Source of the DNA: GCA-002726655 sp046582185
GTDB taxonomy: Bacteria > Pseudomonadota > Gammaproteobacteria > Pseudomonadales > Azotimanducaceae
Direction: 5' to 3'
DNA: 64,000 bases
NCBI GenBank assembly: GCA_046582185.1
Contig: JAYGEX010000028.1
Span: forward strand, 62,001-126,000
Numbering within the stretch: the first letter of the stretch is position 1; each line of letters begins with the position of its first letter. Below, piece by piece: positions 8,975 to 16,569 of the stretch. The translations under genes and the position numbers were made by a program. The notes under the pieces are model-generated. The model did not search any database and had not been told where the DNA came from. It saw nothing but the letters and a program-made list of their open reading frames with translations.

Positions 8975-9292
8975 TTATTCAAAGTTCATCTAAAATCATG
9001 GTGTTCGATTATACCGTTATGTCGATGGTCAATCGCAACGGTAGATTTACCGGGAATTGTATTAGAAAGGACCTGCGTTTGGAAAGAAGAACTCAACAAA
9101 GAATCCCGAACAAAGAAGGACGCATTAATGCGTCCTTCTTTGTTCGAGAATCGTTGAGGCAAGCTCGTTTCTGACCGTAGGTCATAAAATCTCAAATGAT
9201 GTCAGCAACGGGCTCTGTTAGATTCAAAGGATCCAGCGTTGACGATCTCTGCTTTCGGACAATATCTGGCTAATGCCTGTCCGAGATAGCGG
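8975..9292. other. thrC-PII intergenic region
   Basis: About 318 bases without a convincing gene. The left part should hold the reverse-strand thrC promoter. The middle has the 38-bp perfect palindrome described separately. The part next to the PII gene has only a weak inverted repeat (CGGACA...TGTCCG). No amtB gene or remnant is seen downstream of the PII gene. Confidence 0.5.
9108..9145. terminator. 38-bp perfect palindrome, probable bidirectional terminator
   Basis: GAACAAAGAAGGACGCATT is followed directly by its exact reverse complement (19-bp arms, no spacer). Outside it, CTCAAC (9092-9097) and GTTGAG can extend the stem past an internal loop. The arms have A-rich and T-rich outer parts. 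It lies downstream of the reverse-strand PII gene and upstream of thrC, so termination of the porin-PII transcript is the simplest role. A perfect palindrome without loop could also bind a dimeric protein. Confidence 0.6.
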
Positions 9293-9631
9293 CTAAACGG
9301 CATCTCCCCCGGTTTCACCTGTACGTATTCGGATAACGTCATCGAGGGTGCTGACAAATATTTTACCATCGCCCACCTTACCGGTGTTCGCAGCATTGCT
9401 GATGGCCTCGATAACTGCATCCAGGGTCTCATCAGAAATCGCCACTTCAATCTTCACCTTTGGCAGAAAATCCACGACATATTCAGCTCCACGATAAAGT
9501 TCAGTATGACCCTTCTGTCGACCAAAGCCTCTGACCTCCGTCACTGTCATACCCTGTATGGATATATCGGATAGTGCCTCTCTAACATCATCCAGCTTAA
9601 ATGGCTTGATGATGGCTGTGACTAATTTCAT
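9293..9631 (-). CDS. glnK: Nitrogen regulatory PII protein (GlnK/GlnB)
   Basis: A 112-residue PII trimer subunit that senses 2-oxoglutarate, ATP/ADP and glutamine state. The uridylylation tyrosine is at the expected Y51 in the T-loop (HTELYRGAEY), and the C-terminal signature TGKVGDGKIFV is intact. GlnK is preferred over GlnB because the gene follows a TorF-type porin and a sigma54 promoter with NtrC-like sites (10445-10708), but amtB, the usual partner of glnK, is not adjacent. It probably forms a two-gene operon with the porin gene; the gap between them is 56 bp. Confidence 0.9.
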   Translation of the reverse strand: MKLVTAIIKPFKLDDVREALSDISIQGMTVTEVRGFGRQKGHTELYRGAEYVVDFLPKVKIEVAISDETLDAVIEAISNAANTGKVGDGKIFVSTLDDVIRIRTGETGGDAV

Positions 9632-9687
9632 TTTACCTCTCCTATCTTTGGGATTACCCCAAGACCTTCGTTACAAATGTTACCAAA

Positions 9688-10377
9688 TTACAAACTCTTT
9701 GATAGCCCAAATACGATTCGTGAATCACAAACATCGGCCCCGCCAAAACATTCGCTGCCAGAAAGGTCAGTGTCATACCAGGTCAGCGACAGGTCAAGTT
9801 CAGCGACGCTCTTGCTCAAGCTAATGGAGTAGTCTGCGTAGTCCGGGGTTCCAAAGGTATTATTATCATCAATGGACTGGTTGCCGTAATGAAAGTCGAC
9901 ACCAAAGTCATTGGGCAAGGCCAGCGAGTAATTTACATAGATATAGATCGAAGAGTCAGACTCGAAAAAGAAATCATCCGAGTATGCAACGCCAACACTT
10001 AGTTCCCGGAAACTGAGGCTGCCATAGACTTCATTGAAGCTACTCTCATTGGGTCCTGCGTTGTTAGGATATTCATAGCGAAGCAGACCTACATCAATGC
10101 TCCACTCTTCATTTAGCTCTTTTGCGAAACCACCATAAATGTCAATTTCGATTGACCCGTCAAACGCAATATTCGAAGCCCAGACGCCTGCATAAAATCC
10201 AGACTCGGCGCTCAGATCAAACCCGCCTTGAATAGTAGCTTCTTCGTTGGTCTGGGATATCCCGCGGTAGACATAATCACTCGCCAGGCTTACGTTTCCA
10301 CTCACGTCCAGCGCGTAACTGTTTAACGATGCGAGGCTTAATACGAGCCCGCTTATATATAATGATAATTTCTTCAC
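9688..10377 (-). CDS. TorF-family putative outer-membrane porin (TIGR02001 type)
   Basis: A 229-residue exported protein with a signal peptide (MKKLSLYISGLVLSLASLNSYA) and then repeated amphipathic beta strands ending in a C-terminal hydrophobic residue (SKSL), as expected for an outer-membrane barrel. The opening VSGNVSLASDYVYRGISQT is the hallmark of the TIGR02001/TorF-like family, often found beside glnK-amtB. Cargo is unknown; nitrogen-source uptake is an inference from its sigma54 promoter and PII neighbour. It has two cysteines near the C-terminus (SECFGGADVC). Confidence 0.8.
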   Translation of the reverse strand: MKKLSLYISGLVLSLASLNSYALDVSGNVSLASDYVYRGISQTNEEATIQGGFDLSAESGFYAGVWASNIAFDGSIEIDIYGGFAKELNEEWSIDVGLLRYEYPNNAGPNESSFNEVYGSLSFRELSVGVAYSDDFFFESDSSIYIYVNYSLALPNDFGVDFHYGNQSIDDNNTFGTPDYADYSISLSKSVAELDLSLTWYDTDLSGSECFGGADVCDSRIVFGLSKSL

Positions 10378-10444
10378 TTAACTCTTTCCTAATTCAGGTT
10401 TCGTGCATGTCATGGCATGCTGGTTATCTGTTCTCTAGTGACAG

Positions 10445-10462
10445 AGCATTGATCGTGCCAAT
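10445..10462 (-). promoter_or_regulatory. Sigma54 (RpoN) promoter for the porin-PII operon
   Basis: Read on the reverse strand this is TTGGCACGATCAATGCT, very close to the sigma54 consensus TGGCACG-N4-TTGCW. The invariant GG and GC are exactly ten bases apart. It points at the porin gene, placing the transcription start roughly 55-60 bases before the ATG at 10377. Confidence 0.75.
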
Positions 10463-10649
10463 TCTTTTCCTGGCCGGAAAATCAATCATCTGGCGCTGCG
10501 CCTGCGGTAAATTTATCTGCCGCATCTCAGCAGCAATGTATATTGATAGCTATATAAATCAATTACTTACGATGTGGCTAATACGATAGATTCCTGAGAC
10601 TGGACAGGCATGAGTCACAGGCAAGATCAAATTAGCTGCCATAGATCTG

Positions 10650-10664
10650 GCACAGGCATCGTGC
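10650..10664. promoter_or_regulatory. NtrC-like dyad site 2
   Basis: GCAC-N7-GTGC, the core of the NtrC (GlnG) enhancer consensus TGCACY-N5-RGTGCA. It lies about 200 bases upstream of the sigma54 promoter, a usual enhancer distance, and about 43 bases from site 1. Confidence 0.5.
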
Positions 10665-10691
10665 GCATATAGTTTGCAGCCCACGCATTCG

Positions 10692-10708
10692 TGCACCTTT
10701 TTAGTGCA
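10692..10708. promoter_or_regulatory. NtrC-like dyad site 1
   Basis: TGCACC-TTTTT-AGTGCA, a 17-bp dyad with 11 of 12 arm positions fitting the NtrC consensus TGCACC-N5-GGTGCA. With the second dyad 43 bases away (about four helical turns) it makes a plausible double enhancer for the sigma54 promoter at 10445-10462. Confidence 0.65.
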
Positions 10709-10829
10709 GACATAGCAGGGACGTACAAACAAACAGGCGGATTGCGCACGACATTTCACGAGCCTTGCCCACGCATGTCCGCACCGGGTCGACTAAATTG
10801 GATGATTACATTCACCCAGTGAACAAGAT

Positions 10830-12353
10830 ATGCCTGTTGCAACCACATATTCTCGAGCGGAGATCGGAATCGAAGCACCCTCGGTCACTGTGGAGGCTGA
10901 TGTGGTCGGTGGTCTCCCACAAATCCAAATCGTCGGTCTACCAGAGACCGCAGTGAAAGAAAGTAAGGACCGGGTGAAGTCCGCGGTTAAGAATGCAAAT
11001 CTTGAAATCCCCGACAGAAAACTTACCGTCAATCTTGCCCCTGCCGATCTTCCTAAAAGTGGCGGTCGTTATGATCTCGCCATTGCCTTGGCCATACTCG
11101 CGGCCAGTAATCAGATTCCTGCGTCACGAATCGCGAAGATGGAGTTTCTGGGAGAGCTGGCCTTAGACGGCAGAATTCGCGCCATCACAGGCGTTCTACC
11201 GGCAACAATCATGGCGGCAAAGAATGATAAGTTGATTGTCGTGCCAAGAGCTAACGAGGCTGAAGCGGCGCTTGCGGGTTCATCCCAGGTATTAGTGGCT
11301 GATTCCCTGTTGCAGATCGTCTCTCACCTGACCGGAAAGACAAAACTAAAAGTGGCAGAGAGAGGTCCACCGGTTCCAGCTATAGATCTGGATCAGAAAA
11401 TTTCAGACATTCGAGGCCAGGCTTTCGCCAAACGAGCGTTGATCGTCGCTGCTGCCGGAGCTCATAATATTATTTTTATCGGCCCCCCAGGCACCGGTAA
11501 AACCATGTTGGCAAGCCGATTGCCAACCCTACTACCTGTCATGTCATTGGATGAATCCTTAACGGTCGCCTCCATTCGTTCGGTTTCAAAATATCCATTC
11601 GACCGCACTTCCTGGTCCACCAGACCTTTTAGGGCGCCGCATCATACTTCTTCGGCAGTCGCCCTGGTGGGCGGAAGTACACCGCCGAGGCCTGGCGAAA
11701 TTTCGCTAGCCCATAATGGGGTATTGTTTCTGGATGAGCTGCCGGAATTTTCCCGAAAGGTTCTGGAAGTCCTGCGGGAGCCACTTGAATCCGGCAAGAT
11801 TATGATCAGTAGAGCTAAACACCAGGTGGAGTATCCAGCGCAGTTTCAGCTTATTGCTGCCATGAATCCATGTCCTTGTGGGTACTACGAGGATGATACC
11901 AATCGATGTAACTGTACTACCGACCAGGTCAGACGATATCGAGGTCGGGTATCCGGACCCCTGCTGGATCGAATCGATCTTCATGTAGATGTGCCGCCAT
12001 TGCCCAGTGGATCCTTATCGGATCCAAGCTATCAGGCTAACCAGCTCGAGCAACAGCAGGGAATTGATCAGGTCATCGCTGCGAGAAAGATGATGCTCGA
12101 TCGAGTGGGTAGTCTGAATGCTCACCTAAGTAGCAGGCAAGTAGACCAGGTATGCCAATTGGGAAGTGCAGATCGCAAACGATTGGATAGAGCCATGACA
12201 AAGCTTGGCTTATCGGCAAGAGGGTATTACAAGATCCTGAAAATCGCACGGACCATTGCTGATCTCGCCGGGGCCGAGGCCATAGAGTCCGGACACCTGA
12301 ATGAAGCTCTGGGGTATCGGCGTCTGGACCGCTACCAGGCGCCGGCTTATTAG
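10830..12353 (+). CDS. comM: ComM family AAA+ helicase (Mg-chelatase-like)
   Basis: A 507-residue protein of the ComM/YifB family, a hexameric AAA+ helicase that drives branch migration during natural transformation. The N-terminal LonB-like domain (VEADVVGGLPQIQIVGLPE) is followed by Walker A GPPGTGKTMLASRLP near residue 220, Walker B LFLDELPEF near 300, and a C-terminal Mg-chelatase-type region with ARTIADLAGA. Together with dprA at 35 kb it suggests that at least part of a DNA-uptake recombination pathway is present. It is convergent with the cytochrome c5 gene, eight bases apart. Confidence 0.94.
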   Translation: MPVATTYSRAEIGIEAPSVTVEADVVGGLPQIQIVGLPETAVKESKDRVKSAVKNANLEIPDRKLTVNLAPADLPKSGGRYDLAIALAILAASNQIPASRIAKMEFLGELALDGRIRAITGVLPATIMAAKNDKLIVVPRANEAEAALAGSSQVLVADSLLQIVSHLTGKTKLKVAERGPPVPAIDLDQKISDIRGQAFAKRALIVAAAGAHNIIFIGPPGTGKTMLASRLPTLLPVMSLDESLTVASIRSVSKYPFDRTSWSTRPFRAPHHTSSAVALVGGSTPPRPGEISLAHNGVLFLDELPEFSRKVLEVLREPLESGKIMISRAKHQVEYPAQFQLIAAMNPCPCGYYEDDTNRCNCTTDQVRRYRGRVSGPLLDRIDLHVDVPPLPSGSLSDPSYQANQLEQQQGIDQVIAARKMMLDRVGSLNAHLSSRQVDQVCQLGSADRKRLDRAMTKLGLSARGYYKILKIARTIADLAGAEAIESGHLNEALGYRRLDRYQAPAY

Positions 12354-12360
12354 TGAGTAC

Positions 12361-12822
12361 TTACTGCGCGGCTTCAACCATGTAATCGACGATAGCCTTA
12401 AGCTCATCATCTGAACAGCTAAAGCACATACCTTTGGCTGGCATCGCTGGTGGCAGGCCATTGATTGAGCTCGCATAGAGGACTTCCATCCCCTTGGCAA
12501 TTCGAGATTCCCACTGCGCCTTGTCGCCAAATTTAGGTGCACCTGCAATTCCAATCTTGTGGCAAGTAGCACAGGTCTTATTGTAATTCGATTCTGCACC
12601 GCCGGATTCATTAGCGGCTACCATTACAGCACCAGTGCCGCTTCCGCAATCCGCACCTTCGATACAGACCGTACCCACCTTCTTGATCCTATCCGCAACC
12701 GCATCATCACTTGAGTTTGCCGAAGCGTTCAAGCCTATTGAAGCAGAGACAATGATTGAAACTAATAGAAATTTGGACGTGCTGAGTAGCTTGAAAGTAG
12801 CAAAATTTTTGAGAGTATCCAC
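12361..12822 (-). CDS. Cytochrome c5-type monoheme protein
   Basis: 153 residues. An N-terminal hydrophobic segment (about 17-35) is a signal peptide or anchor for the periplasm. One heme-binding motif, CATCH near residue 85, is followed by GAPKFGD and a distal Met in PAMPAKGMCFSC. The extra C-terminal cysteine pair (CFSC) is typical of cytochrome c5. It is presumably a soluble or tethered electron carrier; the caa3 oxidase at 26-30 kb is a possible partner, by inference only. It is separated from the IMP dehydrogenase gene by element B. Confidence 0.87.
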   Translation of the reverse strand: MDTLKNFATFKLLSTSKFLLVSIIVSASIGLNASANSSDDAVADRIKKVGTVCIEGADCGSGTGAVMVAANESGGAESNYNKTCATCHKIGIAGAPKFGDKAQWESRIAKGMEVLYASSINGLPPAMPAKGMCFSCSDDELKAIVDYMVEAAQ

Positions 12823-13124
12823 AATTAGCGTTCCTAGACGACGATGAAAGCGACGCGCATTATAGCTTAAGTATCAACGACCACAAACCATCAAAGTAGT
12901 TTATCCGCATTCAAGGGCAATCATTTCAACTCCTTACTATCCTTAACCCAACATTAAATTCTCAAGGCCCGCATAGTTGGTGAAGTAAAGGACAAAATCT
13001 AGCTAGTTCTTGTCCTGATTCTAAGACCCCCGGCGCCACTTCCTTGGTAAGTGATTGTTTTATATAGCTAACGGATCTATAATTTTGCATATATTGTTCT
13101 AATTTGGCTATTTATGGACGGGAA
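12823..13124. other. Cytochrome c5-IMPDH intergenic region
   Basis: About 300 bases. The first part should carry the cytochrome c5 promoter (reverse strand). The second part is almost wholly repeat element B (12999-13132). No other gene is seen. Confidence 0.5.
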
Positions 13125-13132
13125 CTAGCTAG
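12999..13132. repeat. 134-bp intergenic element, copy B, with terminal inverted repeats
   Basis: It begins CTAGCTAGTTCTTGTCC and ends GGACGGGAACTAGCTAG, a 17-bp inverted repeat with two mismatches. An internal hairpin CACTT-N7-AAGTG (13037-13053) matches in position the hairpins of copies A and C, with different bases but kept pairing. Its right end overlaps the 3' end of the guaB-like gene, whose TAG stop is within the CTAGCTAG. A doubled CTAG at each end might be a target duplication. Confidence 0.7.
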
Positions 13133-14660
13133 CATTGCCCCAATCAGATTCTTCCAGTTCCCTATTGCGAGAGAACTGGAATACACTGGATGTTCCGGCT
13201 TCAACAACCGATTGCTCTGAAACCCTGGTGAGAATTGCGCTGTCTCTAAAATGATCAAGTGAGTCTGAACCTACATTCACCATCGTGCTGCGAATTTTAT
13301 AGAGCGTAGATTCCAGGACTTCTGCCAAAGGCCCAACTAGTGGTACATAAGCATCTACTCCTTCCTCAAACATCATTTTACGAGAGCTCATGCCATCACT
13401 GTAACGCTGCCAGTTTTGTGCGCGATGGGTGCCTTCCCCCCAATAGGGTTTGTACATTTGCCCGTTGATGCTTGTTTTAGGGGTAGGGCTCTCTTCTGTC
13501 ATCGCAAAATAGCGCCCCATCATCACAAAATCCGCACCCATCGCTAGTGCTATAACTATCTGCGTATCGTTTGCCAGGCCGCCATCAGAGCAAAGGGGGA
13601 TGTATCGCCCGCTCTCCTTGTAATACTCATCGCGACGCTGAACAACATCCAACAATGCGGATGCTTGCCCACGGCCGATTCCCTTTTGTTCCCTGGTGAT
13701 GCAGATTGAGCCTCCGCCCATACCAACCTTTATAAAATCAACGCCGCCATCTTCTACCAAGTAATCAAAGCCTTCGGCAGAGACAACATTGCCACCGCCG
13801 ATGACGATATCTTCGCCAAAATTAGCTCGAATCCACGCTATGCCTTCTTTCTGATACTCGGTAAATCCATCTGACGAATCAAAGCAAAGTACGTCCGCGC
13901 CGGCTTCTATCAGCGCCGGTACTCTCTCCTGATAGTCATGTGTATTAATTGCTGCGCCGACACATAAGCGCTTTGATTCATCGAGTAATTCCAGTGGATG
14001 TCTCTGGTGATCGACGTAGTCCTTCTTGAATACCAGTGACGTCAGATTACCGTGTGTATCCAGAATCGGCAGGCAATCTTTTTTGTGTTTGTGCAATTGG
14101 TTATTGGCTTCGCGAAGACTGATACCCTCCGTACCAAAGAATACATTCTCGATGGGCGTCATGTGATCCGCGACCTTATTGCTCAGGTCGTCCTCAAACT
14201 CCCAGAAATCCTGGTCGGTGATGAGACCCAGTAGTTTTCCGCTGGAAGAACCATCACTGGTCACCGGAATCGTCGAGTGCCCAGACTTTTCCATCAGCTG
14301 AATCACCTCTGAGAGGCTGGTATCCAGCCGCGTATTCGAGGCACTCTGTACAAATCCTGCCTTATGGTCCTTAACCTGGAGCACCATGTCTGCCTGGGTC
14401 TGGATGGGTTGGGAGCAAAAAATCATGCTCAAACCGCCCTGCCTCGCCAGTGCAACCGACAAATCCGAACCCGATACGGACTGCATGCATGCAGAAACAA
14501 TCGGCACGTTAATGCAAAATCGCGCTGTCTCTCCGGGTTTATTTGCCGATAGTGGCGTCTTCAGATCAACGAGGTCCGCCCTCTGGTCTTTTCGTGTAAG
14601 GCGCGGTATCAGCAGGTATTCGCTAAAGGTCCGGGACGTATCAGGAAGAATGCTTGCCAT
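13125..14660 (-). CDS. guaB: IMP dehydrogenase, divergent (protozoan/Tritrichomonas-like) type
   Basis: Oxidises IMP to XMP in GTP synthesis. 511 residues with two CBS domains (about 115-225) inserted in the barrel. The catalytic loop reads GGGSICITREQKGIGRGQ, with the active-site cysteine in SICITR, and the flap region has YWGEGTHRAQNWQRY in place of the usual proteobacterial YRGMGSL-type sequence. I recognise these forms from the Tritrichomonas foetus enzyme, not from E. coli-type GuaB. The ATG at 14660 has GGAGAAAATTG before it; a TTG at 14663 is less likely. No guaA is adjacent. The stop codon lies in repeat element B. GMP reductase is unlikely because CBS domains and the IMPDH flap are present. 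Confidence 0.85.
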   Translation of the reverse strand: MASILPDTSRTFSEYLLIPRLTRKDQRADLVDLKTPLSANKPGETARFCINVPIVSACMQSVSGSDLSVALARQGGLSMIFCSQPIQTQADMVLQVKDHKAGFVQSASNTRLDTSLSEVIQLMEKSGHSTIPVTSDGSSSGKLLGLITDQDFWEFEDDLSNKVADHMTPIENVFFGTEGISLREANNQLHKHKKDCLPILDTHGNLTSLVFKKDYVDHQRHPLELLDESKRLCVGAAINTHDYQERVPALIEAGADVLCFDSSDGFTEYQKEGIAWIRANFGEDIVIGGGNVVSAEGFDYLVEDGGVDFIKVGMGGGSICITREQKGIGRGQASALLDVVQRRDEYYKESGRYIPLCSDGGLANDTQIVIALAMGADFVMMGRYFAMTEESPTPKTSINGQMYKPYWGEGTHRAQNWQRYSDGMSSRKMMFEEGVDAYVPLVGPLAEVLESTLYKIRSTMVNVGSDSLDHFRDSAILTRVSEQSVVEAGTSSVFQFSRNRELEESDWGNAS

Positions 14661-14896
14661 CAATTTTCTCCATGGATTGGTTTAGAAATATTTTTAATTT
14701 GTGAGACGCACGGGGCATCAGCCAGAGTAAAGCCTGGCTCAAAATTTACGAGGGTTGGAACTGGATTATGTAAAGCGATTGGTAGAACGATTGGCTGAGG
14801 CAAAGACGCAGCCAGCGCTAGATCGCCAGAGGGTACTGTAAGTGATGCTTTGCTTTGTTCGGGTGCCTGAATCGGCTGAGGTTTGTCGTGCGCCAT
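14660..14896 (-). CDS. Possible small proline-rich protein upstream of guaB, unknown
   Basis: A 78-residue reading frame whose TGA overlaps the guaB ATG (TGATG), as seen in coupled operons. The product is rich in Pro, Ala and Leu, with no recognisable domain, signal or membrane segment. It has no obvious ribosome site before the ATG at 14896. It may instead be the guaB leader. I do not recognise it; the main support is the stop-start overlap. Confidence 0.25.
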   Translation of the reverse strand: MAHDKPQPIQAPEQSKASLTVPSGDLALAASLPQPIVLPIALHNPVPTLVNFEPGFTLADAPCVSQIKNISKPIHGEN

Positions 14897-15235
14897 GGCA
14901 AATTTTAAGCGAAAGCGACGGCTGATTCAACGTTGAAGCCGTTTGAACATCCAAAAAAATCAGTCATGTCGCAGCAAATTTCAAAAATAGCCTATGAGCG
15001 AATGAAATAAAGGGCTTCAGAGCACTATGTTGCAGACGATGCAATTCGATACAAAATCCTCGCCAGCCATATTGCGGCGTAAAGCAGCGAGTAGTCATAA
15101 TTTCCGGACCATTGTGTAAAACCCGGAAAATTCATCTGTGCAAGTGAATACAGCGCTCAGAGGCCATCAGAAATTACGCGGGCTACCAGATTCGCCCAAT
15201 ATTAAGCATATACTTTAATTTTTGATCATAAGATG
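14897..15235. other. Intergenic region with no recognised gene
   Basis: About 340 bases between the guaB-side frame and the IHF gene promoter. The only structure seen is a palindrome around TTCAACGTTGAA (about 14919-14941), which is not followed by a convincing T-run. It probably contains the reverse-strand guaB promoter. Confidence 0.4.
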
Positions 15236-15263
15236 TTGATAAATAAACTAAAATTCGTAATAT
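15236..15263 (+). promoter_or_regulatory. Sigma70-type promoter for the IHF-beta gene
   Basis: TTGATA, 16 bases, TAATAT in a very AT-rich stretch. The predicted start near 15270 leaves a leader of about 22 bases before the ATG at 15293, which supports that start over upstream codons. Confidence 0.45.
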
Positions 15264-15292
15264 AGGAAGTGATTGCCTACCTTTGCGGAAAC

Positions 15293-15622
15293 ATGAACAA
15301 ATCTGAACTTATCAAACGGATGTCCGACAGGCTTGATCAACTGACCAGTAGGGATGTGGATCTGGCGGTTCACACCTTGATTGATATCATGTCAGAGAGC
15401 CTGGCCAGTGGTGAACGCATTGAAATACGTGGCTTCGGGACATTTACGAATCACTACCGCAAGCCAAGAACCGTCCGAAACCCGAAGACAGGCGAGATCG
15501 GTATCCATAAACCTGGCAAGTATGTTCCACATTTTAAGCCCGGTAAGGACCTGAAACGTCGAGTGGATGAGGCAAGAGATGAGTTACGGGAGCTGGACTC
15601 ACCGCTGCCAAGCTTGTCTTAA
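15293..15622 (+). CDS. ihfB: Integration host factor beta subunit-like protein
   Basis: About 109 residues of the HU/IHF DNA-bending family. MNKSELIKRM, the GERIEIRGFGTF turn and the RNPKTGEI...KYVPHFKPGK arm and C-terminal segment agree with IHF-beta more than with HU or IHF-alpha. The tail (residues 88-109) is longer than in the E. coli protein. ATG 15293 was preferred because the family starts here and the promoter leaves a short leader; an upstream in-frame start would add eight residues. It is not next to rpsA, the usual ihfB neighbour, so it may be a second copy. Confidence 0.85.
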   Translation: MNKSELIKRMSDRLDQLTSRDVDLAVHTLIDIMSESLASGERIEIRGFGTFTNHYRKPRTVRNPKTGEIGIHKPGKYVPHFKPGKDLKRRVDEARDELRELDSPLPSLS

Positions 15623-15658
15623 CCCGCAATCAATGACCAAACTATTAAGACGGATGCC

Positions 15659-16333
15659 TTAACGAGCATCGGCCATACCAGATTGCCGCGCGTCCCGCTC
15701 CTTCTGAATCAAGAAGTCTGCAATTCTTAGCATATTGCTATTGCTGCCAGCCAGCTTTCCCTCAATTCGATATTTACCATTTACAATAATTGCAGGTACG
15801 CCAGTTGACCGGTATGCACGACCTCTCGCTTCAGCTTGCTGTACGCTGGCTCGAACGCCAAATGAGCTGTATACCTTGGCAAAATCGACGGGATCAACTC
15901 CGAACTCCGAGAAAAACATGGCGATCAGTTTCGGATCATTGAGTCGCTGCCTCTGGCCATGAATCGCCTGAAATAGAGGTGTATGCAACTTTTCAGTAAC
16001 ATCCAGAGCTTCTGCGGTGTAATAGGTTTGTGCATAGACCTGATAGTCCTTGTTCCAGATGGCAGGTGTGCGATTAAAGACAACATCCGAGGGCAGCGCT
16101 TCGTGCCAGGCGGAAATCATGGGGTCAAATTGATAGCAGTGCGGGCAACCGTAGGAGAAGTACTCAGTCACTTCTATCTTGCTACTGTCTTTTGTCTTAA
16201 TCGGTATCTGCAACTCTACGTAATGGGTGCCTTCCTCGTACTCAAAAGATTCAGCTAAGGAATATCCACTGACAAACCAAAACCCCAATACCAAAAACAA
16301 CTTGTTGATGATCACGCTCTTTATCCTGTTCAT
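15659..16333 (-). CDS. dsbA: Thiol:disulfide interchange protein DsbA
   Basis: Periplasmic oxidant that introduces disulfides into exported proteins. The mature domain begins after a signal peptide (KLFLVLGFWFVSGYSLA). The active site is GCPHCYQF, the classic CPHC, and the cis-Pro loop is TGVPAIIVNGKY. ATG 16333 is preferred (AAGAG ribosome site) over a frame reaching 16369. It is downstream of cytochrome c4 on the same strand, as in Pseudomonas, but the c4 terminator between them suggests separate transcription. Confidence 0.93.
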   Translation of the reverse strand: MNRIKSVIINKLFLVLGFWFVSGYSLAESFEYEEGTHYVELQIPIKTKDSSKIEVTEYFSYGCPHCYQFDPMISAWHEALPSDVVFNRTPAIWNKDYQVYAQTYYTAEALDVTEKLHTPLFQAIHGQRQRLNDPKLIAMFFSEFGVDPVDFAKVYSSFGVRASVQQAEARGRAYRSTGVPAIIVNGKYRIEGKLAGSNSNMLRIADFLIQKERDARQSGMADAR

Positions 16334-16383
16334 TACCAGTCTCTTAAATGCCAATTCCGCAAGTATCACTCTAATAAAAAGTA

Positions 16384-16415
16384 GACCCGCATCAGGAATA
16401 TGATATTCCCGGGTC
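16384..16415. repeat. Inverted repeat upstream of dsbA
   Basis: GACCC and GGAATAT are mirrored as ATATTCC and GGGTC around a single G, giving an imperfect hairpin with an asymmetric internal loop in the dsbA leader or promoter. The role is unknown; there is no adjacent T-run. Confidence 0.4.
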
Positions 16416-16520
16416 GCCTAATTATAGAGGCAGATTTCTTGAAGAAGTTCGAAAAAATAACTCAGGCCGATGAAATCTCCCACTGGTCCTTGTTTACCTA
16501 CAATAAAGTCCAGCAAGCAC

Positions 16521-16545
16521 AAAAAAGGCGGTAGTACCGCCTTTT
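16521..16545 (-). terminator. Rho-independent terminator of the cytochrome c4 gene
   Basis: AAAGGCGGTA-G-TACCGCCTTT is a perfect 10-bp stem followed on the reverse strand by a run of Ts. It sits 25 bases after the cytochrome c4 stop. Confidence 0.85.
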
Positions 16546-16569
16546 ACCTAACGCCTGTATCAGCCCGTT

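Noticed and set aside
8956..9195. Two similar reading frames on opposite strands with matching peptide NKEGRINASFFVR
   Set aside because: The shared peptide is produced by the 38-bp palindrome being read from both sides; neither frame has other support.
10329..10759. Short frames in the gap between the porin gene and comM
   Set aside because: They have no family features and overlap the sigma54 promoter and NtrC-like sites, which explain the gap better.
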